This document shows, one piece after another, positions 18,460 through 26,921 of a stretch of 64,000 bases of DNA. This stretch comes from Methanospirillum purgamenti. GTDB taxonomy: Archaea; Halobacteriota; Methanomicrobia; Methanomicrobiales; Methanospirillaceae. Both the position numbers and the translations under genes were made by a program. The notes under the pieces are model-generated. The model was not told the origin of the DNA and ran no database searches. It saw only the letters and a program-made list of their open reading frames with translations. The first letter of the stretch is position 1. Each line of letters starts with the position of its first letter. The DNA is taken from the NCBI RefSeq assembly GCF_018502485.1, contig NZ_CP075546.1; one strand, 5' to 3'.

Positions 18460-19224
18460 TCATGAAAGATTTAGGACGTCTTTCATTCCATAAATTCCTG
18501 GTTTTTTCCCTACAATCCACCGTGTTGCCCGTACCGCTCCTTCTGCGAAAACGGCCCGGTCATATGCCCGGTGAGAAAGAGTCACCGTTTCATAGTTACT
18601 TGAAAACATAACGGCATGGTCACCGACAATATCTCCTCCGCGGATGACATGCACTCCGATTTCGGAACTTCTCTCAGTCATACCTTCGCGCCCGTAGATC
18701 TCTTCCCGGGGTCCTATCTCTTCCTGAAGAATCTGCAGGATCGTTTTTGCAGTTCCACTCGGCGCATCTTTTTTGTACCGGTGGTGTGCTTCAGTGAGTT
18801 CGATGTCATAATCACTCAGTTTACCTGCAGCGTCTCTGATAAGTGTCCAGAGTATGTTCATACCGATTGAATAGTTCGTTGATATTACAGCCGGAACATT
18901 TCCTTTTGCTATTGCATCATCTATTCCCTTCCGCTGCTCTGAAGTAAGACCAGTTGTACCAAGAATAATGGCAGACCCGGCAAGCGCAGCTATGGGGACA
19001 TTTTTAGCAGCTGCTGCGGCAATGGTAAAATCAATAACAACATCTGGTTTTGTTGAGGTTAACAATCCGGAGAATTCTTCGGATGAGACGACTGGAGCAT
19101 CAAAAAATGTTCCTGTTTTTATGTCAACTCCTCCGACCAACTGCATATCCGGTTCTTTGGATACAATGCCTCCAATGGTGGTCCCCATCCGACCGAATGC
19201 ACCACAAATTACTACTTTAATCAT
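18460..19224 (-). CDS. dapB: 4-Hydroxy-tetrahydrodipicolinate reductase
   Basis: DapB reduces the DapA product with NAD(P)H in the diaminopimelate route to lysine. The 254-residue protein has the nucleotide-binding GAFGRMG (about 8-14), the central GTTGLT, and the catalytic EAHHRYKKDAPSGTAK region (about 151-166) where the second His and the Lys act. Its start overlaps the dapA stop by 8 bases, indicating translational coupling. Confidence 0.95.
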   Translation of the reverse strand: MIKVVICGAFGRMGTTIGGIVSKEPDMQLVGGVDIKTGTFFDAPVVSSEEFSGLLTSTKPDVVIDFTIAAAAAKNVPIAALAGSAIILGTTGLTSEQRKGIDDAIAKGNVPAVISTNYSIGMNILWTLIRDAAGKLSDYDIELTEAHHRYKKDAPSGTAKTILQILQEEIGPREEIYGREGMTERSSEIGVHVIRGGDIVGDHAVMFSSNYETVTLSHRAYDRAVFAEGAVRATRWIVGKKPGIYGMKDVLNLS

Positions 19225-20092
19225 ATCTGGACAATACCTCTTTCAATTTTGCTGTTGTCTGCTCTGATGCTTCATCAAGGGGCAGCCGAAGTGGTCCGGC
19301 AGCCATTCCTAAGAGTTCAGCTGCTTTCTTTACCGGAATTGGATTGGATTCTATAAACATCGACCGGAAAAGGAGTGAATAGGTATAATGAATATCACGT
19401 GCAGTCTGATAGTCCCCGTTCTGGACTGCATCGTACATCTCAATCATCGGTTTTGGGTAGAGATTCGCCGCTACTGATATGACTCCCTTTCCTCCTAAAG
19501 CTAGAATTGGGAGGGTAAGATTGTCATCTCCAGAGATAACAGAAAAATCCTCGTCTTTTGTGAGTTCAATTATGGACGAAATCTGGCCAACATCGCCACT
19601 TGCTTCCTTGACGCCGACGATGTTTGGATGCTTTGCCAGTTCAGCGATTACATCAGGTGTAACATTTTGTCCGGTTCTCCCTGGGACATTATAGACAACT
19701 ACAGGGATATCACAGTCTGCAAGGGCTGTGTAATGTTTGACAAGGCCAGAACGGTTCGGCTTGTTATAATATGGACTGATAACCAGCACGCCGTCTGCCC
19801 CTGCATCCTTCGCAGCCCTTGTGAACCGAAGTGCTTCTGATGTATTGTTAGAACCGGTTCCGGCAAGAACCGGAACTTTTCCACCTGCCTCATCAATGGT
19901 AACTTCTACTACCTGTTCATGTTCAGCAAAAGAAAGAGTTGCAGATTCACCAGTTGAACCACAGGGAACAACGCCATGAACCCCTGCGGCAACAAGGTGC
20001 GCTATGTTGGAACGAAGACCATCAAGGTCCAGATTCCGTCCATGATTTCTTTGAAAAGGAGTAATCAATGCGGGGAAAACACCCTCAAACAT
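19217..20092 (-). CDS. dapA: 4-Hydroxy-tetrahydrodipicolinate synthase
   Basis: DapA condenses pyruvate with aspartate semialdehyde. The 291-residue TIM-barrel enzyme has the GSTGESATL loop (about 44-52), the catalytic tyrosine in VVYNVPGRTG (about 132) and the Schiff-base lysine in IVGVKEASGD (about 160). It overlaps dapB, with asd further on, so the cluster covers three consecutive or linked steps. The small ribosomal gene rps17e starts upstream, 5 bases away. Confidence 0.96.
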   Translation of the reverse strand: MFEGVFPALITPFQRNHGRNLDLDGLRSNIAHLVAAGVHGVVPCGSTGESATLSFAEHEQVVEVTIDEAGGKVPVLAGTGSNNTSEALRFTRAAKDAGADGVLVISPYYNKPNRSGLVKHYTALADCDIPVVVYNVPGRTGQNVTPDVIAELAKHPNIVGVKEASGDVGQISSIIELTKDEDFSVISGDDNLTLPILALGGKGVISVAANLYPKPMIEMYDAVQNGDYQTARDIHYTYSLLFRSMFIESNPIPVKKAAELLGMAAGPLRLPLDEASEQTTAKLKEVLSRYD

Positions 20093-20097
20093 GAGGA

Positions 20098-20292
20098 TTA
20101 TTTTTTGAATTTCCCAGTATTTATCTTTCTTGTGATGTATCCGGCAACTCTGTTTCTAACCCGCTTGCTCGGAACATTTGTTGCGCCTGCTACCGCTTTT
20201 TTGTTTTCTTCAAAGTCGTTAGAAAACTTCTCTTCGTGGAACTCAAGAAGTTCTGTCCCGATTTTCTTGATATAAGTCGGTTTAATTCCCAT
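20098..20292 (-). CDS. rps17e: Ribosomal protein S17e
   Basis: This 64-residue basic protein begins with MGIKPTYIKKIGTELLEFH and continues with FEENKKAVAG and VPSKRVRNRVAGYITRK, matching archaeal S17e in sequence and length. It is a small-subunit protein found only in archaea and eukaryotes, and it confirms the archaeal origin. It is 5 bases from dapA and 12 bases from the ThiN-domain gene, in one leftward unit. Confidence 0.95.
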   Translation of the reverse strand: MGIKPTYIKKIGTELLEFHEEKFSNDFEENKKAVAGATNVPSKRVRNRVAGYITRKINTGKFKK

Positions 20293-20304
20293 GATATATC
20301 TCTC

Positions 20305-20853
20305 TCAGTGAGTTGCATCAATAATGCGCTGTGATATCTTAATAAGATTTGTTGCAACGGATCCCGGATTTTCTCCAAATATCCGGGCTTCCTGAACCTT
20401 GGTTAGACTATTTTTTATAAATAAAATGTCAGGAACTCCTGTTTCCTGTTCGCTGCAGAATGCAACTGCCCAGTCCATGGTTGATACACCAGGAGGTATT
20501 GCCCCGGCATCGCAGGTAGATGTTTCAAAAAGCATTTCATCAGTTATCCAGGTCAGTGAGTCGATATTTTTTATTGAACCAGCGCATCGTATCTCTTGAG
20601 CAAACCTGATGGCAGTGAGGATGCCGGATGTCATGGCTGAAACTCGTCCAAATTCGATATTATCCACATTTATATGATTTAGGCCAGGGAACAGAGTGCA
20701 TGAACCAACATCTTCAGGAGTTCGTGCCGCCGGGATTGCATATACTAACTCCATACCATCATCAGGTATGAGTTCTGGACTAACATCATCGATTAATCGT
20801 GCTACCGCACGACAGAGTTCTTGTCTGATTTTATCTTTGTATGATTCTTTCAT
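20305..20853 (-). CDS. ThiN (thiamine-phosphate synthase-like) domain protein
   Basis: The 182-residue protein resembles the ThiN domain: DDGMELVYAIPAARTPEDVG near the start, STMDWAVAF and GVPDILFIK in the second half, then EARIFGENPGSVA. In many archaea ThiN is fused to ThiD and makes thiamine phosphate; stand-alone or HTH-linked copies may regulate instead. This copy has no ThiD part. I chose ATG 20853 after GGGGAC over an upstream TTG at 20877. It leads the leftward unit with rps17e and dapA. Confidence 0.7.
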   Translation of the reverse strand: MKESYKDKIRQELCRAVARLIDDVSPELIPDDGMELVYAIPAARTPEDVGSCTLFPGLNHINVDNIEFGRVSAMTSGILTAIRFAQEIRCAGSIKNIDSLTWITDEMLFETSTCDAGAIPPGVSTMDWAVAFCSEQETGVPDILFIKNSLTKVQEARIFGENPGSVATNLIKISQRIIDATH

Positions 20854-20910
20854 GTGTCCCCAGAGAGAGGTGATCAAAATTTATTCATCCCATAAATCTT
20901 AACCAGCGGT

Positions 20911-21108
20911 ATGACTCATAATATTCAAGATATGAAACGATGGATGCTTGATGCCATAGTCGGAGTCGGAAGTCTCATAGTGTTTCTTGTGGTTATTCTC
21001 CTTCTACCGGCAGTCCTTCCTGGTGAAATTGGATATTTAGGTGCCCTGCTCATCTTTGTTGCCACCATCAGCGCGGGAGGGTATTTGATTAGAGGAGTCT
21101 CCGCCTGA
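20911..21108 (+). CDS. Small two-helix membrane protein
   Basis: The 65-residue product has two strong membrane helices (LIVFLVVILLLPAVL and LGALLIFVATISAGGYLI) joined by a short turn, with a basic N-terminus (MKRW). I do not recognise a family. A possible TATA (CATAAATC) is about 20-30 bases before the ATG, so it may be leaderless. Its last 72 bases overlap the 3' end of priL on the other strand, which is unusual but both frames look genuine. Confidence 0.6.
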   Translation: MTHNIQDMKRWMLDAIVGVGSLIVFLVVILLLPAVLPGEIGYLGALLIFVATISAGGYLIRGVSA

Positions 21109-22194
21109 TTCACTCTTTTTTTTACCTGCTTTGTCTAAAATCTGCCGGGATTCTTTCTGTTCGGATGTACTTTTTAAGTTTTTCTTTGAAATTTCCCGTT
21201 TTTTTTGCTTGTAATATGTTAATGGATGATTGATCTTCTGACAAAGACTGTCTGGGTGAATACAAATTCCATGTGTTCGCATAGTGGCACATTGTGGGGA
21301 GATATATTCAGTACTTGTACCTCCCCTTCCAGAAATATGCTCAACCTGGTACATCGTCTTTCGAAGATCAAAATTTTGAACATTTCCATATAACTCAATG
21401 ATACGGGTATTTTCCATTCCGATGTTATGAAGAAATGCAGATATGGCAAATCGTGCCATATGCGTCAGATGACCCTGACCTGCAATTGCTCCCAGAATGG
21501 CCTGCATACAAGGTGGAAACGCTGATTCCTCTACCTTTCCGAATTCTTCAAGAATATGTTTCTGCCATTCTGATTTTATATTGTCGACTTCCGGTTGCAA
21601 GAGTTCACAAATTGATGAAGGAACCTTGATAGGCAGATTTCTCGCCATTACATATCTCAGTCGCTCCCTGACAATCTCGTCATACTCTAAAGGAGCAACC
21701 CTGACCTTACCTCTGATTACAACCCTGTTTATCAGTCGCCATCGTTCTTCCTGCATCCTGGAAGCCACCGGTATATAGTCAGTCACAGAAATTTCAGTTC
21801 CGGTTTCCGGCAGCCCGATTGACTTTCTAATGAATCGTTTTACATCTGAGGATTCATCCTGGAGAAATGCAAAAACCAGCCATGACTGGTATCTGACCAA
21901 GCGATCGATGAGAACCCGGTCCTGTGCGCATGATACTATAATCCGGCTTACTGGGTAGGAAGCAATAATATTCGTTATTGATTCAGCATCCGGAGGGATA
22001 TCTGGCAGGGGGGGTAACTCTCTTCCGTTGAAGGATAGCGCACACTGCATCGTAGTGCTGGCTTCTTTGATGGCATGTTTTCCCCCCGGTGACTGAAGAT
22101 ATTGCTCAAGTGAACTACTAATCGTCCCAATATACGACTGAGACTCTTTTAAAAAAGGATATTTTGCCAGATCTTTGCGATCAAGGGTGACCAT
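21037..22194 (-). CDS. priL: DNA primase large subunit
   Basis: PriL partners the catalytic PriS and helps start and count RNA/DNA primers. The 385-residue protein matches archaeal PriL in the SYPVSRIIVSCAQD and RYQSWLVFAFLQDE segments. It has a C-terminal iron-sulphur domain with cysteines in FPPCMQAIL, PQCATMRTHGIC and LCQKINHPLTYY. The last 50 residues are a charged, low-complexity tail. ATG 22194 follows the pcn stop by 4 bases; an in-frame codon at 22263 would lie inside pcn. Confidence 0.93.
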   Translation of the reverse strand: MVTLDRKDLAKYPFLKESQSYIGTISSSLEQYLQSPGGKHAIKEASTTMQCALSFNGRELPPLPDIPPDAESITNIIASYPVSRIIVSCAQDRVLIDRLVRYQSWLVFAFLQDESSDVKRFIRKSIGLPETGTEISVTDYIPVASRMQEERWRLINRVVIRGKVRVAPLEYDEIVRERLRYVMARNLPIKVPSSICELLQPEVDNIKSEWQKHILEEFGKVEESAFPPCMQAILGAIAGQGHLTHMARFAISAFLHNIGMENTRIIELYGNVQNFDLRKTMYQVEHISGRGGTSTEYISPQCATMRTHGICIHPDSLCQKINHPLTYYKQKKREISKKNLKSTSEQKESRQILDKAGKKKSESGGDSSNQIPSRADGGNKDEQGT

Positions 22195-22198
22195 ACAT

Positions 22199-22942
22199 TT
22201 AGTCAGCCTCAATCCGGGGTGCAAGCAGATATTCAACTTGTCCGTTGCCACCTGCAATCTCAAAGGAGAATTTTGCCGGATGGTCTATACCGATGTCAAT
22301 CGTGACTTTCTCAGCATGACTCATCACTTTTCCCATATCTTTGAGGTAATCAATTGAAAACAATGATTTTGCAGATTCCCAGTTTGACGCAATTACTTCT
22401 CCGGCAGAAAAGGATCTTCTGATGTTATCTGAATCTCCTTCTGCATAAAGAACAAACTCTTTATTTTCGGGTTCGATCGAGAACCATATCTTGTCTGACA
22501 CGATAGATGCAGACTTGATAACATTATAGAGCTCTGCACCTGCGATGGTTACCTGCCCCGGAAGCTGAATGCCTGGCGCATTCGGATCCTTCTTGATGGT
22601 ATTTGGGTCAAGGAGTGTGATTGAATAATGGTATCCTTCAAAGGTAACTTCAATTTTATTTGCTCCTTCAGGATGTTCAAGGCGAATTTCACTTGCCTTA
22701 CCCATCATGGAGTATGTATTTTTCAGTTTTGCGATATCTAATCCAATCTCTCCGGTTGTTGCCTCGAACTGGCTGAATGCTTCTTTTTTTAAGGTTAAGA
22801 TGATCATTGCCACATTGGCAGTATCAACAGCCCTTACCCAAGCTTCGGTATCAGAAAAATGAAGTCTGCATTCAGTTACCAGAGCAGAGAGGGCATCAAC
22901 GGTATCCCTGAATATATCTGCACTGATTGTTGCTTTCAGCAT
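22199..22942 (-). CDS. pcn: DNA polymerase sliding clamp PCNA
   Basis: The 247-residue protein is an archaeal PCNA, the ring that tethers polymerases, ligase and nucleases to DNA. Recognisable segments are MLKATISADIFRDTVDAL, VRAVDTANVAMI, IRLEHPEGANKIEVTFEG and a C-terminal PAKFSFEIAGGNGQVEYLLAPR. The final beta strand and length fit a trimer-forming clamp. It is directly followed by priL, giving a replication pair, and stands divergent to rlmE across a 91-base promoter gap. Confidence 0.96.
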   Translation of the reverse strand: MLKATISADIFRDTVDALSALVTECRLHFSDTEAWVRAVDTANVAMIILTLKKEAFSQFEATTGEIGLDIAKLKNTYSMMGKASEIRLEHPEGANKIEVTFEGYHYSITLLDPNTIKKDPNAPGIQLPGQVTIAGAELYNVIKSASIVSDKIWFSIEPENKEFVLYAEGDSDNIRRSFSAGEVIASNWESAKSLFSIDYLKDMGKVMSHAEKVTIDIGIDHPAKFSFEIAGGNGQVEYLLAPRIEAD

Positions 22943-23033
22943 CTGCGCTCCCTATGCATTCAGGTTGTGATTTGACACAGATATATGTGCCGGGTTCGCA
23001 TATAATTGAGGAACTATCAGGTCGATAAATTTT

Positions 23034-23657
23034 ATGGGTTCACAATGGGGTAAAGATAAAACATATCTTAAAGCTAAACAATCTGGGTATCGCTCGCGGG
23101 CAGCGATGAAGCTGAAGGAAATAATTCGCAGAAATCCGGTTATTCGTCCTGATGATAACATACTTGACCTTGGAGCCGCACCAGGAAGCTGGCTGCAGGT
23201 TTTGCGTGAGTTAACAAAAGGAGTTATCGTCGGAGTTGACTTAAATCCCATCACTCCTATGGAAGGTGTCATAACCATCACCGGAGATTTTACTGATCCG
23301 GCGATTCTCGCCAGAATAAGAGAGTTGATGCCTGAAGTGAATGGCATTGTGTGTGATGCCTCACCAAAACTTTCCGGTCAGCGGTCACTAGATCAGGCCA
23401 GAGCCATTGAACTGAACAGCCAGGCCCTTAATGTTGCACGTCTGGTTCTCAAACAGGGAGGGAATATGATCATGAAATCATTTCAGGGTGAGGATTTCAG
23501 CTGGCTCTACAACCAGATCAAACTGGATTTCTACTCCGTCAGAACATACAAGGCACAGACCACCCGCAAGGGAAGTACTGAAATGTATATCATAGCAAAG
23601 AATTTCATTGGTAATCAGCCTAATCCGGAGGAGTTTTCGTTAGATGGATCTGCATGA
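23034..23657 (+). CDS. rlmE: 23S rRNA 2'-O-methyltransferase RlmE (FtsJ family)
   Basis: FtsJ/RlmE methylates a uridine 2'-OH in the ribosomal A loop using SAM. The 207-residue protein has YRSRAAMKLKEI (catalytic Lys, near 25), the SAM site LDLGAAPGSWLQV (about 47-59), the catalytic Asp in VCDASPKLSG (about 110), Lys in MIMKSFQGED (about 150) and Glu in STEMYIIAKNF. This gives a complete K-D-K-E set. It overlaps the start of moaA by 14 bases. Confidence 0.94.
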   Translation: MGSQWGKDKTYLKAKQSGYRSRAAMKLKEIIRRNPVIRPDDNILDLGAAPGSWLQVLRELTKGVIVGVDLNPITPMEGVITITGDFTDPAILARIRELMPEVNGIVCDASPKLSGQRSLDQARAIELNSQALNVARLVLKQGGNMIMKSFQGEDFSWLYNQIKLDFYSVRTYKAQTTRKGSTEMYIIAKNFIGNQPNPEEFSLDGSA

Positions 23658-24522
23658 TACGTTTGGCCGGCCTATTTCGAATCTGAGAATCTCTGTAAAT
23701 TCGGGATGTAATCTCCGCTGTGTATATTGTCACCGGGAAGGAGAGACTAAACCAGAAAATCCCCTTTCTCTTGAGGATATTAAGGCGATTCTTGATATTG
23801 CGAATGTTCTTGGAATACGGTCAATAAAGTTCACAGGTGGCGAACCTCTTCTCAGGAACGATATTGTTGACATTATCAAAGCAGTTCCGGCGGGGATTGA
23901 ATCATCCATGACTACAAACGGAACCCTTCTTGGATCGATAGCGTCTGATCTTCGGGCTGCAGGATTATCGAGGGTGAATATAAGCCTTGATTCACTGAAT
24001 CCTGACACTTACCGGGCAATCACTGGAACCGGATTATTGTCTGATGTGCTTGAAGGTATTGAGGCTGCACGGAATGCAGGGCTCACTCCAATCAAGATAA
24101 ACATGGTTCTTTTAAAAGGGATCAATGAAGGTGAAATTGACGATTTCATTCACCTCGTTTCCGGTGATCGCCAACTCATTCTGCAGATTATTGAGCTCAT
24201 GGATCTGGGAGGGTGTCCTCTTCATGCTGACCTTGCTGAACTGGAAGAAAAAATCGCCATGCATTCGCGCAAAGTAATAACCCGAAGAATGCATCACCGG
24301 AAAAAATATTGTTATGAAGGTGCAGAGATAGAATTTGTCCGTCCATGGCACAATTCTGATTTTTGCAATCATTGCACACGAATGCGGGTCACCTCAGATG
24401 GAAAACTCAAACCCTGTCTGCTTAGAGATGATAATTTAGTTGATATCAGGGGTAAACGAGGCGAAGAACTCTTAAAACTCTTTCAGACCGCTGCAAAAAA
24501 GCGTGAACCATACAATAAATGA
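23644..24522 (+). CDS. moaA: GTP 3',8-cyclase MoaA
   Basis: MoaA is a radical SAM enzyme for the first step of molybdopterin synthesis; methanogens use the cofactor in formylmethanofuran and formate dehydrogenases. The 292-residue protein has N-terminal CxxxCxxC (GCNLRCVYCHREGE, about 20-33), FTGGEPLL, and a C-terminal cluster site CNHCTRMRVTSDGKLKPC (about 240-257). The usual C-terminal GG tail is absent, and the protein ends in KREPYNK. It is coupled to rlmE by overlap. Confidence 0.9.
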   Translation: MDLHDTFGRPISNLRISVNSGCNLRCVYCHREGETKPENPLSLEDIKAILDIANVLGIRSIKFTGGEPLLRNDIVDIIKAVPAGIESSMTTNGTLLGSIASDLRAAGLSRVNISLDSLNPDTYRAITGTGLLSDVLEGIEAARNAGLTPIKINMVLLKGINEGEIDDFIHLVSGDRQLILQIIELMDLGGCPLHADLAELEEKIAMHSRKVITRRMHHRKKYCYEGAEIEFVRPWHNSDFCNHCTRMRVTSDGKLKPCLLRDDNLVDIRGKRGEELLKLFQTAAKKREPYNK

Positions 24523-24564
24523 TAATGCGGAAATGGTTATGTCTAGAACGCTAATCTTGTGATC

Positions 24565-25068
24565 ATGCTTGAGAATAATGAGTATGAAAAGGTTCTTGAA
24601 ACCTTTTATGACAAATCGCTGATACTGGAAAACATGTCCGATTTTCATCCGGACCTGAGTTTCTGGTTTTTTGATGCTATGGCGCATCTGGATTATTCAA
24701 TTTCCCTCTTCGCATATAATGCAGATTCACCCCGGAATCTTTTGTCTCGTGAGTACCTCAAATATAGAAAAGATCAATCCATGCAGGATAGACTTTCATG
24801 TTTTGATGGATTTATGAACTGGCTTTTGGAAAACCATCCTGGTGAGTATGAAAAGTTTCCTCTGTTTCTTCAGAAAATCCATGATCCAAATGATATGGCA
24901 TCATACCGATCCTTTCGGATTGTCCTGGATCCCAATGACAAAAAACCTACACCTCCTGCTGTGTTCAGGGTCATGATTGATGAAATATTTGATAAAGCAT
25001 ACCTTGCTTCCATTTACAATGGATCAAACATGGCACAGTTGTATACGCAGTATATGAATCAGCGGTAA
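24565..25068 (+). CDS. Conserved-looking soluble protein of unknown function
   Basis: The 167-residue product is acidic, soluble and mixed helical, with aromatic-rich segments (LSFWFFDAMAHLDYSISLF, CFDGFMNWLLENHPGEY). There is no membrane helix, cysteine cluster or nucleotide motif. I do not recognise it. It follows moaA by 42 bases and precedes the M20 peptidase by 15 bases in the same direction. I used ATG 24565; GTG 24559 is in frame two codons earlier. Confidence 0.65.
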   Translation: MLENNEYEKVLETFYDKSLILENMSDFHPDLSFWFFDAMAHLDYSISLFAYNADSPRNLLSREYLKYRKDQSMQDRLSCFDGFMNWLLENHPGEYEKFPLFLQKIHDPNDMASYRSFRIVLDPNDKKPTPPAVFRVMIDEIFDKAYLASIYNGSNMAQLYTQYMNQR

Positions 25069-25083
25069 CTGTGGAGATCTGGT

Positions 25084-26256
25084 ATGGATGTAACTCGTCT
25101 CTGTTCTGAACTAGTGAAAATTCGGTCAGAGAATCCTCCAGGATATACAGATGAGGTGATCTCTTACCTGCAGGAGATTTGTTCAGGTATAGGAGTAGAT
25201 ACGAAAGTTGTCAGTCAGGGGCGAAAATCGAACCTTCTCTCCAAAGATATTCAAAACCATTTTCTTTTATGTGGACATGTTGATGTTGTTCCAGCACTTG
25301 ATGATGGCTGGATCAATCCTCCCTACTCTGGATTCATTGATGAGACCTGTGTCTATGGGAGAGGCTCTACTGACATGAAAGGAGGAGTTGCTGCCCTTTT
25401 GAGTGCCCTTGCAGAGGTAATTGACAGAGGTATTGATCCACCAGTTGATCTGGCTTTTGTCTGTGATGAAGAGGGAAATGGGGATTTTGGCATGGAATAT
25501 CTTGTACAGAAACGTCTTCTTCGTCCAAAAGCATGTCTGATTGCAGAACCCACTCCGGAACTCTCACCGGTAATTGGCGAAAAAGGGGTACTCAGACTTC
25601 ATATCACGTTTACCGGAGATGCAGGGCATGCTTCTTTGCATCCGGTTCTTGGTAATTCTGCAATAGTTCAGGCATGCTCATTCCTTGAGTATTGTGAGAA
25701 TATTCATTCACGAAGATGGCTTGATGATCCCCTGGTCCGTGAAGTAATTGAAAATACTACGCAATCACTCTCTGCCCTGCTGTCAATAACACAAGAGCAA
25801 TCAACTGCTATTCTGAGCCGGGTATCATACAATCCAGGAATAATCTCCGGCGGAGAGCGTATGAATGTCATAGCCCAAAAATGCCTGCTGGATCTTGACA
25901 TGCGGCTTCCATGGGGTTGTGATGTTGACTCCTTGATTCGGGATATCCAGACTCATCTTTCTGATACTCAGGTTGATGTTATGGATGTTGCAAAACCCAC
26001 ACTCAGCCGTCCAGGAATGCTCTGTGATCTTGTTTGTGCAGGTATTTTGGCTGTGCATGGAAAAAAGGCGAAGCCCGGTGTTACACAAGCAGCAAGTGAT
26101 GCTCGTCACCTACGGGAAATTGGAGCAGAAGTTGTTAATTATGGTCCAGGTGATCTATCACGCCTTCACGCAGTCAATGAATGTGTCCCGATTCATATGC
26201 TTGAGCATTGCAAGGATGTCTATATGCATGTTCTTTCACACATACCCTCCCCCTGA
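25084..26256 (+). CDS. M20 family metallopeptidase (ArgE/DapE-like)
   Basis: The 390-residue enzyme has the M20 zinc ligands and catalytic residues: CGHVDVVP (about 62), GRGSTDMKGG (about 94), the catalytic acid in VCDEEGNGDF (about 125), IAEPTPE (about 152) and a C-terminal AVNECV histidine. The dimerisation domain has the usual AGHASLHP motif. Relatives remove acyl groups from acetylornithine or succinyl-diaminopimelate, or act as dipeptidases. DapE would fit the lysine genes 5 kb away, but the sequence alone does not decide. Confidence 0.88.
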   Translation: MDVTRLCSELVKIRSENPPGYTDEVISYLQEICSGIGVDTKVVSQGRKSNLLSKDIQNHFLLCGHVDVVPALDDGWINPPYSGFIDETCVYGRGSTDMKGGVAALLSALAEVIDRGIDPPVDLAFVCDEEGNGDFGMEYLVQKRLLRPKACLIAEPTPELSPVIGEKGVLRLHITFTGDAGHASLHPVLGNSAIVQACSFLEYCENIHSRRWLDDPLVREVIENTTQSLSALLSITQEQSTAILSRVSYNPGIISGGERMNVIAQKCLLDLDMRLPWGCDVDSLIRDIQTHLSDTQVDVMDVAKPTLSRPGMLCDLVCAGILAVHGKKAKPGVTQAASDARHLREIGAEVVNYGPGDLSRLHAVNECVPIHMLEHCKDVYMHVLSHIPSP

Positions 26257-26258
26257 TT

Positions 26259-26921
26259 TTATCCTTTTAGTTGCGTAAGTTGCTCTTTTGCATGATGGTA
26301 ATTTGGATCAATCGCCAAGGTACGCCTATACCAATCAGCAGCTTGTATCTGGTTTCCTTGTTCTTCATAGGTATGCCCGATGTTATATGCAGCATCAGGA
26401 TATTCCGGACAGATCTCTAAAATTTCTAGGTAAGTAGCAATTGCTCTGTCATACTGTTTTAATGCTGCAAGAGCATTACCCATGTTCAACATGGTCAGAA
26501 TATGATCTGGGCGGAAATCCAAAACTTTTTCATAATAGGTAAGTGCTTCTTCATATCTTCCTAATGACTGAAGAGTGTTTGCCAGGTTATATCTCGCTTC
26601 TAAAGACTCAGGCTCCCTTTCCAATGCCTGCAAATACATTTTTTCTGCTTCTGCGTATCTTTCTAAGTTTTGAAGAGCAAGTCCTTTATTGTTCCAGTAA
26701 ACAGCTGGAGATGGATCTGATGCAAGAACCCGTTCATAACATCCAAGGGATTCTTCATGCTCCCCAAGCATTCCTAATGCAATCCCTTTCAGGTTCCAGA
26801 GCGCAGGATTGTCTGGGGAGTCCCGGAAGAGTTTTTCAAGGGATTTGAGTGCCTTTTCAGGCCTTCCCCGTTGAATGTCCCTAATAACTGTTGCTGCCGT
26901 GTACGCTTTTCTCGTGTTCAT
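26259..26921 (-). CDS. TPR repeat protein
   Basis: This 220-residue protein is almost all tetratricopeptide repeats, about six in a row. Each has the pattern ALWNLKGIALGMLGEHEESLGCYERVL, with a consensus W/Y-G-A-A-P spacing of 34. Such repeats form a curved protein-binding surface. There is no membrane segment. Its ATG overlaps the stop of the upstream surface-protein gene (ATGA, 26918-26921), so they are co-translated. It converges with the M20 peptidase 2 bases away. Confidence 0.88.
   Translation of the reverse strand: MNTRKAYTAATVIRDIQRGRPEKALKSLEKLFRDSPDNPALWNLKGIALGMLGEHEESLGCYERVLASDPSPAVYWNNKGLALQNLERYAEAEKMYLQALEREPESLEARYNLANTLQSLGRYEEALTYYEKVLDFRPDHILTMLNMGNALAALKQYDRAIATYLEILEICPEYPDAAYNIGHTYEEQGNQIQAADWYRRTLAIDPNYHHAKEQLTQLKG

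Noticed and set aside
26500..26850. Plus-strand frames opposite the TPR gene
   Set aside because: They run antisense to clear 34-residue TPR periodicity on the minus strand and have no start context.
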